A DNA stretch of 64,000 bases from Gammaproteobacteria bacterium (GCA_030832095.1 JAURJT010000060.1:62001-126000); one strand, 5' to 3'; shown: positions 33,992 through 42,689, counted from the stretch's first letter. Notes: generated from the letters alone by a model not told the origin. Numbers and translations: made by a program.

Positions 33992-34945
33992 TTATCGAGT
34001 GCCTTTGGTCACAATGTAGTCGGGCTTGCCCGTGCGCGCAAAGGTAATGATGTTCTGTGCGGCCTTGCTACGCAGCTCGACTTCCGCCTCTTGCGAGAAG
34101 AAGGCTGCGTGCGGTGTCAAGATGGTGCGTGGGTGTCTCACGAGTGGATGATCGCCCGGTGGCTCTTGGGGCAAGACGTCAAGCGCCAACCCACCCAGTT
34201 GGCCCGAGTTCAGTGCGGCCAAGGCATCGTCGACATTGACTAAGCCACCACGCGCCGTGTTCACCACGTAGCTGCCTGGTTTCATCAGATTCAACACCTT
34301 ACTGTTGACGATGTTGCGCGTCTCATCATTGAGGGGCGTGTGCACTGAAATAATATCCGCAGTGGCAAACAGTTCGGTCATGTCTACGCGTTCGACGTAG
34401 GGCGGAAAGTCATACGCCATGATGTGCGGGTCGCAGGCAATTACCTTGCCATAAGTCTCGCGCGCGAGGTGGGCAAAGCGGCGACCGATGCGTCCCATAC
34501 CAAGCACACCTACCGTCATATTGGAGGGGCGTTTGAGCACGCCAGGGGTGAGATAATGCCATTTGCCTGCGCGCACATCGCGGTCATAAAAGGACAGGTG
34601 TCGGGTTAAGTTCAAGGCCATCGCAAACGCGTGACTGGCCACCTCATGCACGCCATAATCAGGCGAGTTGCCGACCCAAACGCCGCAGGCTTGAGCGTCA
34701 TCGGTATTGATGGTGTCAAAGCCGGCGCCATAGCGACTGACGATTTTTAAACCAGGAAGTGCTTCGAAGACTTTGCGATTGGCGGGGGCGTATTGAAGCA
34801 AAAATGCGTCAACGTCTTTACCCGCTGCAATGACTTCGTCTTCGGTTTTGCATTGGGCGGTGATGACCTGTAACCCAGCCTGGCGAAACAAACCGAGTTC
34901 GAGTTCTACGTTCGGAAAGTCGAAATCCGTAATTAATACTTTCAT
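33992..34945 (-). CDS. NAD-dependent D-2-hydroxyacid dehydrogenase
   Basis: A 317-residue member of the D-isomer 2-hydroxyacid dehydrogenase family. The NAD site is VGVLGMGRIGRRFA (about 146-159), and the catalytic trio is R in NTARGG, E in PQEPPGDHP and H in TPHAAF. The N-terminal domain has the SRYGAGFDTIN pattern of the C-terminal-binding-protein-like subgroup. It interconverts a 2-keto acid and a D-2-hydroxyacid. It heads the minus-strand operon with the UxaA-like gene. The operator-like palindrome at 35053 lies 108 bases upstream of its start. Confidence 0.9.
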   Translation of the reverse strand: MKVLITDFDFPNVELELGLFRQAGLQVITAQCKTEDEVIAAGKDVDAFLLQYAPANRKVFEALPGLKIVSRYGAGFDTINTDDAQACGVWVGNSPDYGVHEVASHAFAMALNLTRHLSFYDRDVRAGKWHYLTPGVLKRPSNMTVGVLGMGRIGRRFAHLARETYGKVIACDPHIMAYDFPPYVERVDMTELFATADIISVHTPLNDETRNIVNSKVLNLMKPGSYVVNTARGGLVNVDDALAALNSGQLGGLALDVLPQEPPGDHPLVRHPRTILTPHAAFFSQEAEVELRSKAAQNIITFARTGKPDYIVTKGTR

Positions 34946-35008
34946 GAAGAGGGCTGCCCTTGGCTGACTGCGCGCCGCGCGGTTTGAGTACGTGCAGCGA
35001 CAGTTTGT

Positions 35009-35035
35009 TTGACTTGTGAGGGGAAAGGATATTAT
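35009..35035 (+). promoter_or_regulatory. Candidate promoter for the SDR-LDH2 operon
   Basis: TTGACT (35009-35014) and TATTAT (35030-35035) could form a promoter, though the 15-base gap is short. Transcription would begin close to 35042, placing the GntR operator just downstream of the start point. Confidence 0.35.
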
Positions 35036-35052
35036 GGTTAAACTTCAAGAGC

Positions 35053-35069
35053 AATTGGTCTGACCAATT
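35053..35069. promoter_or_regulatory. GntR (FadR-type) operator, perfect palindrome
   Basis: AATTGGTCTGACCAATT is a perfect 17-base palindrome whose TGGTC/GACCA core is the classic site of FCD-domain GntR repressors. It lies between two divergent operons, and a near copy is found at 37858 in front of the gntR gene itself. It ends 48 bases before the SDR start. Confidence 0.75.
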
Positions 35070-35117
35070 ATTTCAGTCAAAGACGGGAAAACCCCTAAAC
35101 ATTCGAGGCGAGCAAAC

Positions 35118-35885
35118 ATGTCAAAACCGGCCCAATACGACTTTTCTGGCAAGCATGCGGTGATTACAGGCGGGGCGGCCGGGATCGGCGAGGCTTGCGC
35201 GGCGCGACTGATCGGTGGCGGTGCAACGGTCACAATTTGGGATCGCGATGCAAAAAGTTTGAAAGAGGCTCAGTCGCGCTTAGGTGCTTCGGTGCACGGG
35301 GTGCAAGTCGATGTGTCCGATGAACACTCTGTGGCTCAGGCTGTTAAGGCGACTTTGGCGTTTGGGGCTTCGATCGATATTCTGGTCAATAGCGCGGGCA
35401 TCACAGGCCCAAATGTGACGGTGATTGACTACCCCGTCGACGAATGGAATCGCGTGTTTGACATCAATGTACGCGGTACCTTTTTAACCTGTCGTGCGAT
35501 TGCACCACTCATGAAGCTGGCCAACGGTGGCAAGGGCTATGGCCGCATTGTGAATATCGCCTCGGTGGCGGGTAAAGAGGGTAACCCCAACGCTTCGGCC
35601 TATAGCGCGTCCAAAGCTGCTGTCATGGGTTTGACTAAATCCTTAGGTAAAGAGCTTGCTCATACTGAGATTAAAGTGAACTGCATTACGCCGGCGGCAG
35701 TGAAAACTGGCATGTTCGCGCAGATGACTCAGCAGCATATTGATTTTATGCTGTCCAAGATCCCCATGAATCGTTTTGGTGAAGTGCAAGAAATCGCCAA
35801 CCTCGTGGCATGGTTGTCGTCTGACGAAGTGAGTTTTTCAACTGGCGCCGTCTTTGATATTTCGGGTGGTCGTGCAACGTATTAA
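35118..35885 (+). CDS. Short-chain dehydrogenase/reductase (first of two in cluster)
   Basis: A 255-residue classical SDR. The cofactor motif is TGGAAGIGEA (18-26), NSAG is at 91-94, and the catalytic residues are S149, Y162 and K166 (AYSASKAA). The D42 in IWDRD after the second strand favours NAD. It probably oxidises a sugar, sugar acid or hydroxyacid of the pathway; family members here include galactose/fucose and gluconate-type dehydrogenases, not resolvable by eye. CGAGGCGAGC precedes the ATG. It is followed 18 bases later by the LDH2-type gene and preceded by the GntR palindrome. Confidence 0.9.
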   Translation: MSKPAQYDFSGKHAVITGGAAGIGEACAARLIGGGATVTIWDRDAKSLKEAQSRLGASVHGVQVDVSDEHSVAQAVKATLAFGASIDILVNSAGITGPNVTVIDYPVDEWNRVFDINVRGTFLTCRAIAPLMKLANGGKGYGRIVNIASVAGKEGNPNASAYSASKAAVMGLTKSLGKELAHTEIKVNCITPAAVKTGMFAQMTQQHIDFMLSKIPMNRFGEVQEIANLVAWLSSDEVSFSTGAVFDISGGRATY

Positions 35886-35903
35886 TTTTAGGAAGAGATT
35901 TTC

Positions 35904-36980
35904 ATGACTCAAGCCAGTGCAACACGTGCCGCGTATTCAAGTGTCGAACTCGTGCAGTGGGCTAAGCACCTGCTCGTTGCTGCGGGGCTTGATTCCCACA
36001 TGTCACTGGTCGTTGCGCAAACGCTTGTTGAGGGAGATTTGCTTGGACACGATACGCATGGCTTAGCCCTCTTGCCGGGCTACCTCAAAGATGTTGAAGG
36101 CGGTGGCATGACCCGAGAAGGCGATTACCGGGTAGTGAGCGCCAAGCCTGCTGCGCAATTGTGGGATGGCATGCGCTTGCCCGGCCCTTGGTTGATCGAA
36201 CGCGGGCTCGATGTGTTGATTCCGGCTGCGCGTGAGATGGGTGTGGCCTCTCTTGCGATCAAGCGTAGCCACCATATTGCCTGCTTGGCAGTGTATTTGA
36301 TGCGTGCGGCACGTGAAGGGTTTTTGATGGTGCTGGCGAGCTCAGACCCCAACGTGGCAAGTGTTGCGCCCTATGGCGGCACGCGTGCAGTCTTCACGCC
36401 TAACCCGATTGCCATGGGTTTCCCGTGTTCACGCGGCGATGTGTTGATTGATATTTCAGCCTCGATCACGACCAACGGCATGAGCAACCGCAAAGCCGCC
36501 GCTGGCGAGAAATTTGCTGAAGAGTGGTTGTTAGATGCGCAAGGCTTACCCACCAATGACCCAACTGTGTTTAATCAAAAACCGCCTGGCACAATTTTGC
36601 CGATTGGTGGGCTGTCGTATGGGCACAAAGGCTTTGGCCTGGGGTTGATGGTTGAAGCGCTGACGGGTGGTTTGTCTGGCTTTGGCCGTTCTGATCCGAA
36701 AGAAGGGTGGGGGGCGACGATCAACATCACTTTGTATGATCCTGACGCCTTTGGCGGGAAAAAAGACTTTTTAAGGCAGATGGATCAGTTGGCTGACTCT
36801 TGCTTAGAGAACCCACCGCGCCCCGGAGTCTCGAAGGTACGTTTACCTGGCCATGCGGGCTTAGCCGCGCGCACTGAGCAACTGAAATCTGGCGTGCGGC
36901 TCCATCCAACACTTTTACCCGGCTTGGCGCCGTTTGCCCAACGATTTGGCATCGCTGCGCCAGCGCCGCTTAACGTTTGA
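35904..36980 (+). CDS. Malate/L-lactate/ureidoglycolate dehydrogenase family (LDH2) oxidoreductase
   Basis: A 358-residue LDH2/YlbC-family NAD(P)-dependent dehydrogenase: the catalytic HDTHG motif lies in LLGHDTHGLALLPGY near residue 50, with AIKRSHHIACLAVYLM and the GTRAVFTPNPIAMGFPC substrate/cofactor blocks. These enzymes act on L-2-hydroxyacids such as L-lactate, L-malate or 2,3-diketogulonate. In this cluster it may oxidise the hydroxy acid released by the FAH enzyme (inference). An AGGAAGAG ribosome site precedes the ATG. Its 3' end overlaps the convergent gntR gene by eleven bases. Confidence 0.9.
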   Translation: MTQASATRAAYSSVELVQWAKHLLVAAGLDSHMSLVVAQTLVEGDLLGHDTHGLALLPGYLKDVEGGGMTREGDYRVVSAKPAAQLWDGMRLPGPWLIERGLDVLIPAAREMGVASLAIKRSHHIACLAVYLMRAAREGFLMVLASSDPNVASVAPYGGTRAVFTPNPIAMGFPCSRGDVLIDISASITTNGMSNRKAAAGEKFAEEWLLDAQGLPTNDPTVFNQKPPGTILPIGGLSYGHKGFGLGLMVEALTGGLSGFGRSDPKEGWGATINITLYDPDAFGGKKDFLRQMDQLADSCLENPPRPGVSKVRLPGHAGLAARTEQLKSGVRLHPTLLPGLAPFAQRFGIAAPAPLNV

Positions 36981-37830
36981 CCACGCCACCCGCTTTGCGG
37001 TTTGAGTGCGTGCTAAGTTTAGGCTTGCTGGTCTTTGAGGCAGCTTGACTCGCTTTTAGGCACGAACCTGTGACCGAATCATGCGTGGCCGCTAAGCGCG
37101 TTGAGGTAGGCCCTGTGCTGGCTTGCTGAGGTTCTGCATTTTTCAGCCAGCTCACTGAAAACCGTTTGTAGGCGCGCTCCATATGGTGGCGCATGGCAGC
37201 GCGAGCGCGTTCAGGATCCTGAGCCTTGACCGCGCGAAGCACTGCGCGATGCTCTTTAATGGCTTGATCCCAAGTCGTTTGAGTATCAAAGTAATTGGCC
37301 AGTCTTGAAAACAACACCCCCATGCGCGCGTCAAACAGTTGTTCAACCAAACTGGCCAACACCTGATTGCCCGTGGCGCGCGCCAGTACCGTATGAAATT
37401 CGCGATCCGCAACCAGTGGGTTCTTTTGCTGGGCAGATTGAGCACGCATGTCTTGCAACCGCTGCTCGAGTTCGAGCAGTTGGGCATCAGTTCGATGAAC
37501 GGCGGCCTGCGCGGCGATTTCAGCCTCGATTAACGCGCGGGCCTGTATTAACTCGAAGGGCGCAAATTCTTTCACTGTTGCGTGCTGTTTGCGCGGGTTG
37601 GGTTTGCAAACATATACGCCCGAGCCCATCTTGATTTGTACGAAACCCATCACCTCAAGTGCGATTAATGCTTCGCGTACTGAGGGGCGCGACACGCCGA
37701 ATTGTTCGGCCAAGTCGCGTTCTGACGGCAAACGAGAATTCACGGCAAACTCGCCTGCTTTGATCAGTTGTAAAACTTGATCGGCAATTTGCTGATAGAC
37801 GCGACGATTATCGGGGGCATGGGTAATCAT
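36970..37830 (-). CDS. FadR-subfamily GntR transcriptional regulator (FCD domain)
   Basis: A 286-residue regulator. The winged helix spans about 10-75: RVYQQIADQVLQLIKAGEF, then LPSERDLAEQFGVSRPSVREA and GFVQIKMGSGVYV. The FCD effector domain follows (about 90-230), with the DREFHTVLARATGN metal-binding segment and a second histidine in ERAAMRHHMERAY-like sequence. The 45-residue basic, Ser/Thr-rich C-terminal tail is unusual. A near-palindromic operator overlaps its own promoter, so it is probably an autorepressor induced by a sugar-acid intermediate (inference). Divergent from the second SDR. Confidence 0.92.
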   Translation of the reverse strand: MITHAPDNRRVYQQIADQVLQLIKAGEFAVNSRLPSERDLAEQFGVSRPSVREALIALEVMGFVQIKMGSGVYVCKPNPRKQHATVKEFAPFELIQARALIEAEIAAQAAVHRTDAQLLELEQRLQDMRAQSAQQKNPLVADREFHTVLARATGNQVLASLVEQLFDARMGVLFSRLANYFDTQTTWDQAIKEHRAVLRAVKAQDPERARAAMRHHMERAYKRFSVSWLKNAEPQQASTGPTSTRLAATHDSVTGSCLKASQAASKTSKPKLSTHSNRKAGGVVKR

Positions 37831-37857
37831 GATTTCATTTTTGCACGAAAACTGCTA

Positions 37858-37874
37858 AATTGGTCAAGCCAATT
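37858..37874. promoter_or_regulatory. Second GntR operator, between gntR and the dehydrogenase-hydrolase-dehydratase operon
   Basis: AATTGGTCAAGCCAATT matches the perfect palindrome at 35053 in 15 of 17 bases. It lies 27 bases from the gntR start and 26 bases from the SDR start, where a dimeric repressor would block both promoters. Confidence 0.7.
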
Positions 37875-37900
37875 TGGCATGATCATTAGGGATAGTGAGT

Positions 37901-38650
37901 ATGCGTCTGCAAGGAAAAACAATTCTGGTTACGGCTGCTGGGCAAGGCATTGGCCGTGCCTGTGCGCTTGCCATGGCGCGTGAAGGCGCGACTGTTTGGG
38001 CGACTGATCTTAAACAAGACCTGCTCAATGCTTACGCGGGCGTACCTAACATCAAGACCCACATCCTTGATGTTTTAAAAACGGTCGAGGTCGATGCCTT
38101 TGCTAAAAAAATCGGCAAGATTGATGTCTTGTTCAATTGTGCGGGCTTCGTGCATCAAGGCGACATCATGCAAGTCAGTGATGCCGACTGGGATTTCAGT
38201 ATGGATTTGAACGTCAAATCTATGTACCGAACAATTCGTGCGTTTTTGCCTGGCATGCTTGAACAAGGCAAGGGCAGTGTGATCAACATGGCCTCTGCGG
38301 CCTCGAATATTAAAGGCGCGCCCAATCGTGTGATCTATGGTGCCTCAAAGGCCGCTGTGATTGGTTTGACGCGCGCTCTGGCGGCTGATTACGTGGCGCG
38401 CGGCGTGCGGTTTAATGCAATTTGTCCAGGCACCATCGAGTCGCCTTCGCTAGGCGAGCGTATTCAGGCAGTCTCTAGTCAAACCGGTAAGTCGGTGACC
38501 GAAGTGCGCGACATGTTCGTGGCGCGTCAACCGATTGGTCGCATCGGCAAGCCTGAAGAAATCGCTCACTTGGCGGTGTATCTAGCGTCTGATGAGTCAT
38601 CTTTCACAACCGGTACATCGCAGATTATTGATGGTGGTTGGTCGCTGTAA
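37901..38650 (+). CDS. SDR, probable 2-keto-3-deoxy-sugar-acid (L-fuconate/L-rhamnonate) 4-dehydrogenase
   Basis: A 249-residue SDR: VTAAGQGIGRACA (10-22), DVLFNCAGFVHQG, WDFSMDLNVKSMY, catalytic S132, Y146 and K150, and the tail DESSFTTGTSQIIDGGWSL. These blocks closely resemble the BDH2/2-keto-3-deoxy-L-fuconate dehydrogenase branch, more than general SDRs. The expected reaction is NAD-dependent oxidation of the C4 hydroxyl of a 2-keto-3-deoxy aldonate to a 2,4-diketo acid. ATG 37901 is preferred because AGGG lies at proper distance; a GTG six bases earlier is too close. Cotranscribed with the FAH and IlvD/Edd genes. Confidence 0.82.
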   Translation: MRLQGKTILVTAAGQGIGRACALAMAREGATVWATDLKQDLLNAYAGVPNIKTHILDVLKTVEVDAFAKKIGKIDVLFNCAGFVHQGDIMQVSDADWDFSMDLNVKSMYRTIRAFLPGMLEQGKGSVINMASAASNIKGAPNRVIYGASKAAVIGLTRALAADYVARGVRFNAICPGTIESPSLGERIQAVSSQTGKSVTEVRDMFVARQPIGRIGKPEEIAHLAVYLASDESSFTTGTSQIIDGGWSL

Positions 38651-38717
38651 CGCACGCGTCGCAAAGGATTTTTGGTTCTGACTTAAATTTTTCATTTTTT
38701 CACACGAAGGAAACCGC

Positions 38718-39569
38718 ATGAAACTCGTACGCTATGGTGCCAAGGGTAAAGAAAAACCAGGTTTGATCGATAAAGAAGGCAAACTGCGTGACTTGTCAGG
38801 CGTCATTGCCGACATCACCAATGATCAGTTATCGTCTGCAGCGTTAAAAAAACTCGCTAAGATCAAGACCGATACCTTGCCTTTGGTGAAAGGCAAGCCA
38901 CGTTTCGGTGTGCCGATTGCCAACATGGGTAAGTTTTTAGCGATTGGTTTGAACTATTCAGATCACGCTGCTGAAGCTGGTATGCCCATCCCTAAAGAGC
39001 CCATCATGTTTTACAAGGCGGATACCAGCCTGACGGGCCCCAATGACAACGTCATGTTGCCTAAGGGCTCAAAAAAATCTGACTGGGAAGTTGAACTCGG
39101 TATCGTGATCGGCAAAAAAGCCCGTTATGTCAGCAAAAAAGAGGCACTCAAGCACGTCGCCGGCTATTGCGTGATCAATGACGTGTCAGAGCGTGAATAC
39201 CAGATCGAACGTGGCGGTACGTGGGACAAGGGCAAAGGTTGCGATACTTTCGGCCCAGTTGGCCCCTGGTTGGTCACGACCGACGAAATCAAAGATCCAC
39301 AAAAATTAGATATGTGGCTTGATTTGAACGGCAAGCGTTTTCAAACCGGCAACACCAAGACCATGATTTTTGATGCGGCCACCATCATCAGCTACGTCAG
39401 TGAATTTACGACACTGATGCCAGGTGACATCATTACAACTGGTACGCCTCCAGGTGTTGGGATGGGCGTTAAACCCAAGCCACGCTTCCTGAAAGCAGGC
39501 GATGTGATGACACTAGGCATTGAAGGTCTGGGCCAGCAATCACAGAAAGTTGTGCCGTTTAAAAAGTAA
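38718..39569 (+). CDS. Fumarylacetoacetate hydrolase family protein, probable 2,4-diketo-3-deoxy-sugar-acid hydrolase
   Basis: A 283-residue FAH-superfamily enzyme: AIGLNYSDHAAEAGMPIPKE, FYKADTSLTGPND, the metal-binding acids in DWEVELGIVIG, NDVSEREYQIERGGTWDKGK and the C-terminal TGTPPGVGMG. The ERGGTWDKGKGCDTFGP stretch is typical of the diketo-deoxy-fuconate/ureidoglycolate-lyase-like branch. Expected reaction: hydrolytic C-C cleavage of a 2,4-diketo-3-deoxy aldonate to pyruvate and a 2-hydroxy acid such as lactate or glycolate. The position between the 4-dehydrogenase and the dehydratase strongly supports this (inference). GAAGGAAACCGC precedes the ATG. Confidence 0.85.
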   Translation: MKLVRYGAKGKEKPGLIDKEGKLRDLSGVIADITNDQLSSAALKKLAKIKTDTLPLVKGKPRFGVPIANMGKFLAIGLNYSDHAAEAGMPIPKEPIMFYKADTSLTGPNDNVMLPKGSKKSDWEVELGIVIGKKARYVSKKEALKHVAGYCVINDVSEREYQIERGGTWDKGKGCDTFGPVGPWLVTTDEIKDPQKLDMWLDLNGKRFQTGNTKTMIFDAATIISYVSEFTTLMPGDIITTGTPPGVGMGVKPKPRFLKAGDVMTLGIEGLGQQSQKVVPFKK

Positions 39570-39685
39570 ATCACGACTTGCAGTCAATATCTTCCGTTGT
39601 TGTAAACGCCCCCCACCGCGCAAGCTTAGACTCGATGATCGGTGCGGGGATGAAGGTCAAACACACGATCACTCAGGAGTCTTGA

Positions 39686-41434
39686 ATGGCGAAGTCAGAG
39701 AAAAGTAAAAAACCGGCGGCACCAAGTCGTTCAAGTCAGTGGTTTTCGCGTAATGATATTTACGGGTTCATCTACCGTAGCTGGACAAAAAATCGTGGCA
39801 TTCCGCACGACCAGTTCGATGGGAGACCCGTGATTGGCATTTGTAATACCTGGTCTGAGCTGACACCTTGTAACTCGCACTTTAGGTTGCTGGCAGATCA
39901 GGTGCGCCAAGGTGTGCTTGAGGCAGGTGGGTTTCCGCTTGAGTTTCCAGTGACGTCGATTGGCGAAACGCTGGTGCGCCCGACGGCGATGTTGTTGCGC
40001 AACCTTGCCAGTATGGATGTTGAAGAAACTATTCGAGCCAATCCGCTCGATGGCGTGGTACTGCTGTTTGGCTGCGATAAAACCACCCCCTCGCTCTTGA
40101 TGGGTGCTGCGAGCGTCAATATCCCGACGATTGGTGTTTCGGGTGGGCCGATGCTCACCGGTAAGTATCGGGGCAAAGATATTGGCTCGGGTACCAACAC
40201 TTGGTCAATGTCTGAAGACGTGCGTGCCGGCAAGATGACGCTCGACGAGTTTCATGAGGCCGAATCCTGCATGCATCGCTCGCACGGGCATTGCATGGTG
40301 ATGGGCACAGCATCAACGATGGCCAGCATGGTTGAGTCCTTAGGTGTGGCGCTGCCTGGCAATGCGGCATACCCCGCTGTTGACGCCCGCCGCAATGTAT
40401 TAGCGCGTGAGTCTGGCCGACGCATTGTGCAAATGGTCAAAGACAATCTGACACTCGATAAAATTTTAACGCGTCAGGCGTTTGAAAATGCGATTCGTAC
40501 CAATGCCGCGATTGGGGGTTCAACCAACGCGGTGATTCACCTGATCGCAATCGCCCGACGGATTGGCGTCAAGCTTGATATCGATGATTGGGATAAGTTT
40601 GGCCGTGATGTTCACACGCTGTTGAACTTGATGCCAAGTGGCAAATACTTGATGGAAGACTTCTGCTACGCTGGTGGTTTGCCTGTGGTGTTACGCACTC
40701 TGGGCGAGCAAGGCTTGTTGAATAAAAAAGCGTTAACCGTAAATGGCAATTCGCTTTGGGATAACGTGAAGAAAGCGGAATGCTACAACCGGGACGTCAT
40801 CACAACGTTTGAAAAACCTTTTAAAAAGAATACAGGTATCGCGGTGTTGCGTGGCAATTTATGCCCAGATGGCGCGATTATTAAGCCCTCAGCTGCCACT
40901 AAAAAATTACTCAAGCATCGCGGTCGTGCGGTGGTGTTTGAAAATATCGAAGATTTTCACAAGCGCATCGATAGCCCTAAATTGGATATCGATGAAACCT
41001 GCATCATGGTTCTAAAAAATTGCGGTCCGAAAGGCTATCCGGGCATGGCAGAGGTGGGCAATATGCCATTACCACCCAAGATTCTTAAAAAGGGCATCAC
41101 CGACATGATCCGCATCTCAGATGCGCGCATGAGCGGCACAGCCTATGGCACGGTGATTTTGCACGTTGCACCAGAAGCGGCAGCCGGTGGGCCCTTAGCC
41201 TTGGTTGAAAACGGCGACATGATTGAACTGGATGTCGCTAAACGTCGCTTGCATTTAGATGTGAGTGACGAGATCTTGGCGGCGCGCAAAGAAAAATGGA
41301 AAGCCCCCGAACCACCAATGAATCGCGGCTATTACAAGTTGTATGTGGATCATGTGAACCAAGCCAACGACGGCGTTGACTTGGATTTCTTGGTCGGCAA
41401 CAGCGGCAGTGCCGTGCCGCGCGACAACCACTAA
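39686..41434 (+). CDS. IlvD/Edd-family sugar-acid dehydratase
   Basis: A 582-residue dehydratase with the three cysteine sites of the IlvD/Edd Fe-S cluster: ICNTWSELTPCN, LLFGCDKTTPSLL and CMHRSHGHCMVMGTAS, plus the C-terminal SDARMSGTAYGT catalytic block. Overall pattern (NDIYGFIYRSWTKNRGIP start) matches pentonate/hexonate dehydratases such as L-arabinonate or D-xylonate dehydratase, not IlvD. It converts an aldonate to the 2-keto-3-deoxy acid that feeds the SDR. Last plus-strand gene of the operon; its 3' end overlaps the convergent hydrolase gene by four bases. Confidence 0.9.
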   Translation: MAKSEKSKKPAAPSRSSQWFSRNDIYGFIYRSWTKNRGIPHDQFDGRPVIGICNTWSELTPCNSHFRLLADQVRQGVLEAGGFPLEFPVTSIGETLVRPTAMLLRNLASMDVEETIRANPLDGVVLLFGCDKTTPSLLMGAASVNIPTIGVSGGPMLTGKYRGKDIGSGTNTWSMSEDVRAGKMTLDEFHEAESCMHRSHGHCMVMGTASTMASMVESLGVALPGNAAYPAVDARRNVLARESGRRIVQMVKDNLTLDKILTRQAFENAIRTNAAIGGSTNAVIHLIAIARRIGVKLDIDDWDKFGRDVHTLLNLMPSGKYLMEDFCYAGGLPVVLRTLGEQGLLNKKALTVNGNSLWDNVKKAECYNRDVITTFEKPFKKNTGIAVLRGNLCPDGAIIKPSAATKKLLKHRGRAVVFENIEDFHKRIDSPKLDIDETCIMVLKNCGPKGYPGMAEVGNMPLPPKILKKGITDMIRISDARMSGTAYGTVILHVAPEAAAGGPLALVENGDMIELDVAKRRLHLDVSDEILAARKEKWKAPEPPMNRGYYKLYVDHVNQANDGVDLDFLVGNSGSAVPRDNH

Positions 41435-42366
41435 AACTTAGCGCGTAGTGCCGCCGCGCATAGTTCGGCGGCGGTGTTGGCTTCGTCGATGATGCGCCCC
41501 ATAGTGATAAAGCCATGGATCTGGCGCTCGAAACAGACGTATTGAGTGGGTACGCCTGCCATCGTTAACTTATCGGCGTAATCCGCCCCTTCGTCGCGTA
41601 GCGGATCAAAACCCGCGGTCATGACGAAGGCAGGCGCTAAACCAGTGTGGTCTTTGGCCAGCATCGGCGCACCGCGCCAATCATTGCGCATCCATTTTTC
41701 AGGCATGTAAGCGCCGTAGTAATAAGCCATTGATTCTCTGGTCAGCATATAGCCTTGGCCATTGGTGCGCATCGATTCACGCTCAGAACTCGGGTCAGTG
41801 ACGGGGTAAATCAATAATTGCAAGACGGGCTTAAAGCTGTTGTCTGCTTTGAGTGACAGTGCGACGACCGCAGCTAAATGACCGCCGGCACTGTCACCGC
41901 CAACGGCGATACGCTCAGGGTCAATCTTAAGTGCAGCGGCGTTGGCATGCACCCACTTGGTGGCTGCCACACAGTCGTCAGACGCTGCAGGAAACACATT
42001 TTCAGGCGCGAGGCGATAGTTGACTGAAAACACTGCGCAGTGGGCCAAATTTGAAAGCGTACGGCACAGCACATCATGTGTGTCGATATCGCCAATCACA
42101 TGGCCACCACCATGGTAATAAACAAGTGCTGGCAGTACCGCTGAGGGGACACTGCCTTTGGGGCGATAGCCGCGCACGGTAATCTTGCCAGCGGGGCCTG
42201 GGATGTCGGTGTCAACGCTTGAGGCGACTTCAGGTGCCTCGGGTTGGCTAAAAAAACGCCGCTGTACGTAGGCTTCGCGTGCCTGCGTTGCGGTGAGCGT
42301 GTGCACGGGCGGAATCCCTTTCTCGATCATTAAATCAATCAAGGCTTTGGCTTGTGGATCTAGCAT
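41431..42366 (-). CDS. Alpha/beta hydrolase of the hormone-sensitive lipase family
   Basis: A 311-residue esterase: oxyanion motif YHGGGHVIGD, nucleophile elbow GGDSAGGH, the aspartate in GFDPLRDEG and the histidine in QIHGFI. The HSL family hydrolyses short-chain esters; a lactonase or ester-opening role in the adjoining sugar-acid pathway is possible but unproven. AAGGACGAG precedes the ATG at 42366. It is downstream of the cupin gene on the minus strand, 23 bases away. Confidence 0.9.
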   Translation of the reverse strand: MLDPQAKALIDLMIEKGIPPVHTLTATQAREAYVQRRFFSQPEAPEVASSVDTDIPGPAGKITVRGYRPKGSVPSAVLPALVYYHGGGHVIGDIDTHDVLCRTLSNLAHCAVFSVNYRLAPENVFPAASDDCVAATKWVHANAAALKIDPERIAVGGDSAGGHLAAVVALSLKADNSFKPVLQLLIYPVTDPSSERESMRTNGQGYMLTRESMAYYYGAYMPEKWMRNDWRGAPMLAKDHTGLAPAFVMTAGFDPLRDEGADYADKLTMAGVPTQYVCFERQIHGFITMGRIIDEANTAAELCAAALRAKF

Positions 42367-42389
42367 GATGTGTCTCGTCCTTTTTTGTA

Positions 42390-42689
42390 TTAGCGGATTT
42401 CGATTTCAATGAAAGCAACTTCGTGGGTACTGGCGTTGATCACATTGTGATTGACCCCCGCGCCACGGGTATACGATTTACCAGCGATTAACGGAAACTC
42501 TTTCAAACCCTCTGGCGTTTCAAGGTGCAAAAGCCCAGTGATGGTCGGCACCACGACATAGTCGTGGCCATGGGTATGCCAGCCTGTTTCGGCGCCGGGC
42601 GCAAAGCGCCATTCAGTCACGATGACACGATCGTTGTCGATTTGCGTGGTAGGGACTGCTTGTGGACGCGTGATCATGTTGAGACTCAA
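42390..42689 (-). CDS. Small cupin-domain protein
   Basis: A 99-residue single cupin: motif 1 is WRFAPGAETGWHTHGHDYVVVPTITG, with three histidines placed for metal binding, and motif 2 is KSYTRGAGVNHNVINAS. The size and fold fit sensor or isomerase-type cupins that accompany catabolic genes. Function unknown. First gene of a two-gene minus-strand unit with the HSL-family hydrolase. Confidence 0.85.
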   Translation of the reverse strand: MSLNMITRPQAVPTTQIDNDRVIVTEWRFAPGAETGWHTHGHDYVVVPTITGLLHLETPEGLKEFPLIAGKSYTRGAGVNHNVINASTHEVAFIEIEIR

